A stretch of DNA of 7,309 nucleotides, from positions 1 to 7,309 of the forward strand of contig CAKMOP010000206.1 in NCBI GenBank assembly GCA_927910985.1. Reading direction: 5' to 3'. Position 1 is the first letter of the stretch. Every line of letters begins with the position of its first letter. A model generated the notes under the pieces. It did not search any database and had not been told where the DNA came from. It worked only from the letters and a program-made list of their open reading frames with translations. The position numbers and the translations under genes were made by a program. This document shows, piece by piece, positions 1 to 5,872 of the stretch. The stretch is from an uncultured Porphyromonas sp. Its GTDB lineage: Bacteria > Bacteroidota > Bacteroidia > Bacteroidales > Porphyromonadaceae.

Positions 1-2
1 CT

Positions 3-86
3 CCCCCTTCCATAGGAGAAGCAATAGACTGTATTACACCTCCATCAGGAAAAGTAGGCTACATCAACAGGGAATCAGGAAGATAA
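3..86 (+). CDS. Possible C-terminal tail of an upstream gene (partial)
   Basis: Frame 3 is open from the window edge to a TAA at 84-86. It encodes about 27 residues, including IGEAIDCITPPSGKVGYIN, ending ESGR. The mix of residues reads like a real protein end, and the other two forward frames are less convincing. I do not recognise the family. The codons are more AT-rich than in the neighbouring genes. The fragment is too short to separate from chance, so this is only a candidate. If real, its gene is co-directional with the Sel1-repeat gene but separated from it by the promoter at 145-152. Confidence 0.25.
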   Translation, partial: PPSIGEAIDCITPPSGKVGYINRESGR

Positions 87-144
87 AACACAAAAAACCA
101 GCCACAAAAAGCAAACAAGTGAATACCAAATAGACTATTTCCCT

Positions 145-152
145 TATATTTG
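145..152 (+). promoter_or_regulatory. Bacteroidetes-type promoter -7 box for the Sel1-repeat gene
   Basis: TATATTTG followed by C matches the Bacteroidetes -7 consensus TAnnTTTG exactly. No clear TTTG or TTG -33 element lies about 20 bp upstream, so the promoter may be weak or activator-dependent. Transcription would start near 158-160, giving a leader of about 65 nt before the ATG at 225. A 6-bp dyad (AAATAG-A-CTATTT, 128-140) sits just upstream. The octamer ACCAAATA occurs on both sides, at 125-132 and 154-161. Confidence 0.6.
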
Positions 153-161
153 CACCAAATA

Positions 162-201
162 AAGACCTACATTTAATAAACACCCTTCTACAGTAGGTCT
201 T
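162..201 (+). promoter_or_regulatory. Stem-loop at the 5' end of the Sel1-gene leader
   Basis: AAGACCTAC (162-170) is perfectly complementary to GTAGGTCTT (193-201). This gives a 9-bp stem with a 22-nt AT-rich loop. If transcription starts near 159, the stem forms at the extreme 5' end of the mRNA and leaves the A-rich ribosome-entry region before the ATG at 225 single-stranded. It could protect the message from decay or act as a regulatory leader. It is not followed by a U tract, so it is not a classical terminator. It resembles no riboswitch I know. Confidence 0.45.
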
Positions 202-224
202 CAATTACAGAAAGAAGAAAAGCA

Positions 225-998
225 ATGAGCAATATACTCTCCTCTATCGCACAGCGACTCTTGGGTCGCAAGACTGAACACCACCCACACACTACAAAAG
301 CACAGACTCCATCCACACCGACTCAGCCTACACGCTCGACTGCTTGCACTACACCCTATTCTCCAGCTCCGAACCTGACCCACATCGACCTACCCCACGC
401 CCCCACCTTCGGGATGCGTAGCCTCTCTGAGGTGCGTACTGCGGCTGAGAATGGCGATGCAGAAGCCCAATACCAGCTCTTCGACTACTATGCATCAGGG
501 CATAAGGCCGATGATGATCGCCCCGCTATGGAGTGGCTCACCAAGGCCGCCGAGCAAGGATACCCCTTAGCCCTCTATACCAGTGCCCTCATCCAGATCG
601 AGGAGAAGGGGAACGAAGGCGTACCACCACAAGCGATCTTCTACCTACAAGCCTCGGGCGAACGTGGATTCTCCGACGCCTATCTACAGCTCTATCACCT
701 CTACAATGAAGGGAAAGGAGTAGAGGCTAACGAAGACACGGCACTCGGCTATCTCCGCCAAGCGATGGAAGCTGGCTCAGGAGCAGCCTACTTGATCGTG
801 GCTAAGGGTTTCCTCCCCGATAACGGAGGCGGCCCGATTGACTACGATGCTGCCTACTACTATGCCGAGCAAGCAGCACACCTCGGTTCACAGCAGGCTG
901 TCGAGCTCATCATTCATCTCCTCGAAGAAAACCTCGCCAGCGGTGACCACACCGAGCTACTCACCTACTGGCGTCGACACCTATGCCCAGCACACTAA
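225..998 (+). CDS. Sel1/TPR-like repeat protein
   Basis: Complete 257-residue protein. Residues 1-16 (MSNILSSIAQRLLGRK) form a short, potentially amphipathic helix. A Thr/Pro/Ser-rich low-complexity linker covers about 17-62. From about residue 66 to 225 there are four or so Sel1-type helical repeats: A-ENGDAEAQYQLFDYYASG, then WLTKAAEQGYPLALY, YLQASGERGFSDAYLQLYHLY-EGKGV and AYYYAEQAAHLGSQQAVELI. The pattern of A, G and Y/L residues is the Sel1 signature. Sel1 repeats are alpha-solenoid scaffolds for protein-protein contacts, so an adaptor role is likely but the partner is unknown. There is no Sec signal or hydrophobic membrane segment, so it is probably cytoplasmic. ATG 225 is preceded by an A/G-rich stretch (AGAAAGAAGAAAAGCA), a typical Bacteroidetes start. 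The gene is monocistronic, between its own promoter and the hairpin at 1050-1084. Sel1 repeat identity is fairly sure; the function is not. Confidence 0.85.
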   Translation: MSNILSSIAQRLLGRKTEHHPHTTKAQTPSTPTQPTRSTACTTPYSPAPNLTHIDLPHAPTFGMRSLSEVRTAAENGDAEAQYQLFDYYASGHKADDDRPAMEWLTKAAEQGYPLALYTSALIQIEEKGNEGVPPQAIFYLQASGERGFSDAYLQLYHLYNEGKGVEANEDTALGYLRQAMEAGSGAAYLIVAKGFLPDNGGGPIDYDAAYYYAEQAAHLGSQQAVELIIHLLEENLASGDHTELLTYWRRHLCPAH

Positions 999-1049
999 GT
1001 CCATTATTCCCAGCACAAGCGTACGCACGCACCAAGAACACCTAACGCC

Positions 1050-1090
1050 AAGAGGGCACACTCCCGTGGGGAGTGTGCCCTCTTATTTAT
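1050..1090. terminator. Strong hairpin terminator between convergent genes
   Basis: AAGAGGGCACACTCCC (1050-1065) pairs without mismatch with 1069-1084 across a 3-nt loop (GTG), giving a 16-bp GC-rich stem. On the + strand it is followed by a U-rich ATTTAT, so it should act as an intrinsic terminator for the Sel1-repeat gene ending at 998. The thiL stop is at 1151 on the other strand, so minus-strand transcripts run into the same hairpin about 65 nt later. The minus-strand tail (GGCGTTAGG) lacks a U run, so termination in that direction may be weaker. Confidence 0.85.
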
Positions 1091-1150
1091 CGCCCCGCCA
1101 ATAGGCAGGAAGCTATCTGGCAAGCAATGGTCCGAGAGAGACGGAAGCTA

Positions 1151-2192
1151 CTATCTTTCAGCCTCCGTGTCGGGCCATCCTTGAGCGCGTAGCTGGAGTT
1201 CGGCACCATCGGGTGTGACCAAGTAGCAGCCTTGTCCTGGTGCGGTGATGTGACCAATGATATGGATGCCATCAAGTTCCTTCAGGCGATCCAGCTCAGC
1301 CAAAGGCACCGTGAAGATGAGCTCAAAGTCTTCTCCCCCATTCATCGCCACCCGTGGTCGTCGACATATTCAGTTCCTCAGCCATACGATGCGTCTCCAG
1401 ATCAATCGGCAAACGCTCTTCGTAGATACGTATACCCACTTCACTCTCCTTGGCTAAGTGAAGTAGCTCCGAGGCGAGCCCGTCGGAGCTATCGATCATC
1501 GCCGTAGGACGTAGCCCCTTCTCCTGAAGGGCACGGATGATATCTTGGCGTGCTTCGGGGCGGAGCTGACGCTCTAAGATATATTCGTGCTCGGCAAAGT
1601 CCGGCTCGAAGTCCCCTTGTTCGCCCGCAAAGACTCGCTTCTCTCGCTCGAGAAGTTGGAGGCCCATATAGGCAGCGCCCAGGTTTCCCGAGACACAAAT
1701 CAAGTCCGTCGGCTTAGCACCACTTCTGTAGACGATATCTTCCTCACGGGCTGCACCTAAGCAGGTGATGCTAATGCAAAGCCCCGTCAGGCTTGACGAC
1801 GTATCGCCACCGATTAGATCCACGCCATAACGACTGCAAGCTAAGCGCAGTCCTGCGTACAGCTCCTCTAAGTCTTCGACTGCAAAGCGCGATGACACCC
1901 CGATGGAGCAAGTGAGCTGCTGCGGATGTCCATTCATCGCATAGATATCGGAGAAGCTCCCGACAGCCGCCTTATAGCCCAAGTGACGAAGAGGCGTATA
2001 AGTCAAATCAAAGTGGATACCCTCGAGGAGCAAGTCCGTTGTCACCAGCGTCTGTAGACCTTCGGGATAGGATATAACGGCTGCGTCATCACCCACAGCA
2101 CGGCGGGTACTCTCGTGGTGTATAGGAAAGTCTCGTGTCAGGCGCTTGATCAGCGCAAATTCACCGAGCGAAGAAATCTCTGTTCGTTGCAT
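1151..2192 (-). CDS. thiL: Thiamine-monophosphate kinase, interrupted by a +1 frameshift
   Basis: ThiL phosphorylates thiamine monophosphate with ATP to give thiamine pyrophosphate, the last step of cofactor synthesis in the cytoplasm. Motifs visible from ATG 2192: GDDAAV (34-39), TTDLLLEGIHFD (51-62), SDIYAMNG (81-88), GGDTS (128-132) and MIDSSDGL (232-239). The GGEDFEL motif (corrected 285-291) and the C-terminal domain lie in another frame. The first frame runs through Thr280, then reads GGDEWGRRL and stops. Removing one base from the CCC at 1351-1353 (GGG on the coding strand) joins TTT to VAMNGGEDFEL and gives a normal 346-residue protein ending at TAG 1151. As written, the product would lose the C-terminal nucleotide-binding part. 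It is the last gene of the sppA-lpxK-thiL operon, 23 nt after lpxK. Family assignment is firm; whether the frameshift is real is open. Confidence 0.93.
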
Positions 2193-2215
2193 ATAATAGT
2201 AGAATACGTGGACAT

Positions 2216-3334
2216 CTACCTGAGTGGTGCATGTCCTTGGCTTTGCAGGGAGCGAGGAAGGGAGTTAGCTGCCTTACATATCATCGTCTGGAACTCCTGA
2301 GGATGGTAGAGTATCTGCGTCGTGATGGGGAGGAAATACAATTGGGCCACAAGCGCTGCAGGTAGCTCATCCAAGCTATCCGTGAGGCGCACAGCATCCT
2401 TCTCCGTACAGACGATGTAGAGTGGTGCATCCGAATGCCCCTCAGAGAGCTCCTGCCACCGCTGGGTGATCGTAGTGAACTCCTTCGCTCGAAAATGGTG
2501 GTGATCGGGATAGACTAACCGTCCCACCAGCTCATAGTGCTCCTCTATATACCCTAAAAAGTGCTGAGGAGAGGCAATCCCCGAAAGGGCTAAGATGCGA
2601 GCCTTATCAGGAAGGGGCATCCCCTCCCCTCCGAGGAGTGTACGCACCGAGCGTGGCTGCTGGTACTCGATACGTGAGAAGAAGATGCGCTGATGAGGGT
2701 AGAGTGCAAGATTGCGCTGCATGATACGCAGCGTGATCGGACGCATATCGTGGGGGCACTTCGTCAGGATAATGCAATCCGCTCGATAGCGTGCCGTAGC
2801 AGGCTCACGCAGTCCGCCCAAGGGCAGAAGCTCATCATCGTGTAGCTCACGCTGGGCATCGACCAGCAAGATACTGAAGGAGGGATGTACATAGCGGTGC
2901 TGAAAGCCATCATCCAGCAGGACGACGTCGGGGCGCTCCGCTTCGGACAGCGCCAGCAGATAAGCCATTGCCCGACGGCGATTACCGTCGACGACGAAGC
3001 GTACTTCGGGGTACTTCTGCTTGATCTGCTTCGGTTCGTCGCCCACCTCATCAGCCGTCGAGGTCAAGGTCACTTCCTTGAGTCCACGACTCTTCCGCTT
3101 ATAGCCACGGCTAATGACAGCTATACGGCGCTGCTCTCGCAGAATAGAGATGAGGAGCTCGACGTGGGGAGTCTTCCCCGTCCCACCTACGGTGATATTT
3201 CCCACACAGATTAGCGGGATGGGATAAGCCTGTTGCTTGAGTATCCCTTGGTCAAAAAGGAAGTTACGCAAGCCCACCCCCAGACCGTAGAGCCAGGAGA
3301 GCGGATAGAGGAGCGGATTATTGCGTTTCTTCAT
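2216..3334 (-). CDS. lpxK: Tetraacyldisaccharide 4'-kinase (lipid A biosynthesis)
   Basis: LpxK transfers the ATP gamma-phosphate to the 4' position of tetraacyl-disaccharide-1-phosphate, forming lipid IVA at the cytoplasmic face of the inner membrane. The 372-residue protein is intact. An N-terminal hydrophobic/amphipathic segment covers about 7-27. The Walker A loop GNITVGGTGKTPH is at 45-57, SRGYKRKSRG at 75-84 and DEVGDEP at 95-101. Asp99 lines up in number with the catalytic Asp99 of the Aquifex enzyme. The family motif LLDDGFQHR is at 139-147, with the Walker B acidic pair at 141-142. I chose ATG 3334 (MKKRNN). A TTG two codons upstream (3340) is possible, and a TAG lies two codons further upstream in the same frame. 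It is the middle gene of the operon, 61 nt after the sppA stop and 23 nt before thiL. Having LpxK implies a lipid A-bearing Gram-negative envelope. Confidence 0.96.
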   Translation of the reverse strand: MKKRNNPLLYPLSWLYGLGVGLRNFLFDQGILKQQAYPIPLICVGNITVGGTGKTPHVELLISILREQRRIAVISRGYKRKSRGLKEVTLTSTADEVGDEPKQIKQKYPEVRFVVDGNRRRAMAYLLALSEAERPDVVLLDDGFQHRYVHPSFSILLVDAQRELHDDELLPLGGLREPATARYRADCIILTKCPHDMRPITLRIMQRNLALYPHQRIFFSRIEYQQPRSVRTLLGGEGMPLPDKARILALSGIASPQHFLGYIEEHYELVGRLVYPDHHHFRAKEFTTITQRWQELSEGHSDAPLYIVCTEKDAVRLTDSLDELPAALVAQLYFLPITTQILYHPQEFQTMICKAANSLPRSLQSQGHAPLR

Positions 3335-3383
3335 ACACAAGGGCTAAGCGAAGGAAGAAGAATGGCTGAGGGGCTATCTCTTG

Positions 3384-3396
3384 ACCTCTTAGAGGT
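3384..3396 (-). repeat. Small palindrome at the sppA stop codon
   Basis: ACCTCTTAGAGGT is a 13-nt perfect palindrome with a single centre base. It touches the last base of the sppA TAA codon (3396-3398) and begins the 61-nt sppA-lpxK spacer. As RNA it can form only a stem of about 5 bp with a tiny loop. It is too weak to call a terminator; at most it might modulate read-through or processing between the two genes. It could easily be chance. Confidence 0.25.
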
Positions 3397-5227
3397 TAGT
3401 AGGGAGAATAGCCGTAGGGGAGACGTGCAAGGACACCCGTATAGCGGAAGCCTTCGCGGAAGAACTCACGCACCTTCTTCTCCTCATCCGTCATAAAGAA
3501 GCTACGCAGACGAGCCGTAAAGCGCTCGGTCGTCTCGGAGGAAAAGAGGTTATCAAGGAAGCTCGAAGAAGTAGCCCCGTAGTCTACACCATAATTACTA
3601 TGCAACCCAGCCAAGCGAGCTGCCAGACGGATAGCTGTCTCCAGCCCGCCTAATTCATCGACCAGCCCCAGCTCCTTGGCCTTAGCGCCGAGCCATACAC
3701 GCCCCTGCCCAATAGAGTCTACGGCCTCGACAGGCATATCGCGTCCCGCAGAGACACGCGAGAGGAAGGTCTTATAGCCACGCTCGACCTGACGCTGAAT
3801 CATCGCACCCTTCTCTGGAGTGAGTGGTCTCAGAAGCAACGCCATCGGATCGCTCATATTCATATCTGCATAGGGAGAAGTCTTGACCACATCAAGGCTG
3901 ACCCCTAACTTGCGTCCCAGCTCCGAAGCATCGGGAAGAATCCCGAAAATCCCAATAGATCCCGTTAAGGTCACAGGGCTGGCAACGATGGCATCAGCAG
4001 CCGAAGCGATGTAATAGCCACCCGAGGCAGCAGCATCCCCCATAGAGACGACGACTGTACGTGACTTACGTAGCTCATAGACTTCGTGCCAGATCTGCTC
4101 CGAGAGGAAGGCACTCCCCCCTGGGGAATTAATGCGCAGGACGATGGCCTTAGCCGTAGAGTCATCTCTCAGCTCACGCAGCTGGCGAGTCAAATCGCTT
4201 GTAATCCCCTCGTTACTCAGAGGGCTATCCATAATCTCCCCTTCAGCAAAGAGCACCTTCACCACGTTATCATCGTCCGTGCGATTCTTGTCCAGTGGAT
4301 CAGGTTCGTCAAGGAAGTCCGCGAGAGTTACTTGGGGTACATCAGCGGGCGAGTCTACGCCTAAGCGCTGGGCTATAAGGGGCTCTACATCCAGTCTGTA
4401 GGCCAAGGTGTCGACCAGATGCGCACGGACGAACGTCTCCGCATCATCAAAGGCACGCCCACTATCGGCAAAGGCACGCAGGCTATCAACCGAGATGGAG
4501 CGCGAAGAGGAAATATCACGCAGCATAAAGTCCCACAGCCCCGTCAAGTACTCAGTAATCTGCGCCCGATTGGGGTCACTCAGCTTGTCAAGCATATAGG
4601 GTTCGACAGCACCCTTATAGGTACCGACCTTGAAGATATGGGCTTTCACCCCGACCTTCTCTAACGCCTGGTGATAGAATGTAGGGGCAGAAGCTAAGCC
4701 AACCAACCCCACCATCCCCTGAGGATTCAGGATGATTTTGTCAGCTACTGAGGAGAGATAGTAGGCCTTCTGCTCGTAGGTATCGGCATAGGAGATGATG
4801 AACTTCCCCGAAGAGCGGAAGTCCTTGAGTGCCTCACGCAGGTCTACCGTCGATGCCATCCCAGCGTTATATCCCTCAAGATTGAGTAGATGCCTCGTAT
4901 ACGTGGATCGGCCTTAGCCTTACGAATACTCGCTAAGGCCTGAGAGAGGGAGACGGGATCTTCTCCTGACCCCATCCCTGGGACGAAGCTGCTTAGTTCG
5001 TCTTTAGTCACCAGCTCAGAGATGGTGCTTAAATCAATCTTCAGCACGCTACCATCACGTATCACGGTAGGGGTAGTGCTTGAGAGTAAGCTACCCACAA
5101 GCAGTACAATGAAGAAAAGGAAGGCAAAAATCGAACAGACGATGTTGGCTGCGATGAAGCCCACAAAGGAAGCTAAGACGGTCTTCCAGAAGCCTAATGG
5201 CTTACGCGGTTGTAGTGATTCTTCCAT
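3396..5227 (-). CDS. sppA: Signal peptide peptidase SppA, 67K type, interrupted by a -1 frameshift
   Basis: SppA is an inner-membrane serine protease with a Ser/Lys dyad that degrades leftover signal peptides. ATG 5227 gives a cytoplasmic N-terminus and one long hydrophobic anchor (about residues 16-49). The first frame runs to DPRIRGIY (114), then reads SILRDITLGWHRR and stops. Adding one base near 4886, so that TACTCAAT becomes TACCTCAAT on the coding strand, gives RGIYLNLEGYNAGMAS and a 610-residue protein, normal for the tandem-domain 67K form. In corrected numbering the general-base lysine is Lys205 (GTYKGAVEPY). The nucleophile is Ser402 (MGDAAASGGYYIA). Their 197-residue spacing is close to Lys209/Ser409 of E. 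coli SppA. RINSPGGSA and LTGSIGIFG flank the serine. As written, the anchor and the catalytic part are separated, unless a GTG/ATG restart is used near 4859. It is the first gene of the operon, behind the promoter at 5296-5326. Confidence 0.94.
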
Positions 5228-5295
5228 CAGAGGACGAAGTATAAAGGGGGACTTTCGTATTAATCAGGGCATAGCTCAACAGCTTAGCCTCAAGA

Positions 5296-5326
5296 CAAAT
5301 ATAGTGAAAGGAGTACGATACCACAA
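5296..5326 (-). promoter_or_regulatory. Bacteroidetes-type promoter for the sppA-lpxK-thiL operon
   Basis: Read on the minus strand, TTG (5326-5324) is followed after 20 bp by TATATTTG and T (5303-5296). This matches both halves of the Bacteroidetes promoter (-33 TTG/TTTG, -7 TAnnTTTG) at the expected spacing. Transcription should begin near 5289, giving a leader of about 60 nt before ATG 5227. The spacings of 61 and 23 nt inside the operon show no other obvious promoter, so one transcript for all three genes is likely. The -7 octamer is identical to the one before the Sel1-repeat gene. Confidence 0.65.
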
Positions 5327-5361
5327 CTTTGCACACAGTCCCTAAACTTTTTACCAGCGAT

Positions 5362-5380
5362 CCACTCACACCGAGAGTGG
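5362..5380. repeat. Inverted repeat upstream of the sppA promoter
   Basis: CCACTC (5362-5367) and GAGTGG (5375-5380) form a perfect 6-bp dyad around a 7-nt centre. It lies about 36 bp upstream of the sppA -33 element, a plausible place for an activator or repressor site. It recalls the CACTC/GAGTG core of the CIRCE element, but the spacer is 7 rather than 9 and the outer TTAG/CTAA arms are missing, so I do not call it CIRCE. A 5-bp dyad, TATCC-A-GGATA, follows at 5405-5415. Confidence 0.3.
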
Positions 5381-5472
5381 CTACTTCCACCAAAACAGCC
5401 CTCCTATCCAGGATACTTCGAGAGAAATCTAAGTACAGGAGCGCAAGACAACAAGCTCCCCCAAGCGCCTCG

Positions 5473-5648
5473 CTATATGACTACATGAGCGAAGCAATAT
5501 AGCTCCGTGCTTCGAGCAATATAGCTTCATCCTCAGACCAATATTACTCTGCGCGTCAAGCTATATTGCTCCGCACTCTGACCTATATAGGTTCTCTGGG
5601 CAAGCAATAATGGGTTGCTCGCGGAGCACTCGAGCATCACTTGACCGA
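5473..5648. repeat. Tandem array of 22-bp units with an AT core (7 clear copies, 1 degenerate)
   Basis: Units begin at 5473, 5495, 5517, 5539, 5561, 5583 and 5605, exactly 22 bp apart with no indel, and a degenerate eighth starts at 5627. The first ten bases follow CWATATWRCT: CTATATGACT, CAATATAGCT (twice), CAATATTACT, CTATATTGCT, CTATATAGGT, CAATAATGGG. The first base is C and the fourth is T in all eight. Base 21 is A in the first seven, where units end RAS (AAG, GAG, GAC). The middle, bases 11-19, varies widely. The array is noncoding, since 22 is not a multiple of three and stops interrupt the frames. It lies between the divergent sppA promoter and htpG. Conserved cores at two helical turns suggest protein sites on one DNA face, or bricks of an intergenic repeat element. 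Confidence 0.8.
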
Positions 5649-5872
5649 CTCAGGAGGAAGGGGTATCGGCAAGACGAAGAGGTCGCACTTCCATAGAAGC
5701 AACAGGCAGTTTTCATCGACAAGAGCAGCAAATTCGTCCTTCTTTCGCACATCGGAAACCCATCCCAGGCAGAAGCCTGACATATTGGCGCAGAACGAGC
5801 GCGTGGCATCCCCTTTGCTCTTTGACACCTGATAACAGGTATATCCATCACACAAGATAAACTACAGACTCT
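5649..5872. other. Intergenic segment upstream of htpG; no convincing gene
   Basis: This is the htpG-proximal part of the 645-bp gap between sppA and htpG. It holds two short dyads of the same geometry: CAGGC-AGAA-GCCTG (5766-5779) and ACCTG-ATAA-CAGGT (5827-5840). TTTG at 5821-5824 and TATATCCA at 5840-5847 are the nearest thing to an htpG promoter, but the spacing (15 bp) and the -7 match are poor. A minus-strand frame of 72 codons (5855-5637) is open and includes DEFAALVDENC. It has no visible start signal and ends inside the 22-bp array, so I do not call it a gene. No tRNA or known RNA motif was seen. Confidence 0.5.

Noticed and set aside
838..1104. 88-codon + strand frame across the terminator
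   Set aside because: It overlaps the end of the Sel1-repeat gene in another frame and reads through the terminator hairpin. It is a shadow frame.
1151..2192. thiL as an old decayed pseudogene
   Set aside because: Apart from one extra base, all family motifs and the length are preserved. A recent change or sequence error fits better.
4844..4890. Programmed frameshift in sppA
   Set aside because: There is no slippery heptamer at the junction and no obvious downstream pseudoknot, and SppA families are not known for recoding. A missing base is simpler.
5228..5295. TPP riboswitch controlling the operon that ends in thiL
   Set aside because: The leader is only about 60 nt, and I see none of the conserved TPP-riboswitch (THI box) core.
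5362..5380. CIRCE heat-shock operator
   Set aside because: The CACTC/GAGTG core is present, but the spacer is 7 instead of 9 and the TTAG/CTAA outer arms are absent. It also lies about 490 bp from htpG.
5473..5648. CRISPR array
   Set aside because: Units are 22 bp head to tail, with no constant repeat of 28-36 bp alternating with unique spacers, and there is no cas gene in the window. Only a core of about 10 bp is conserved.
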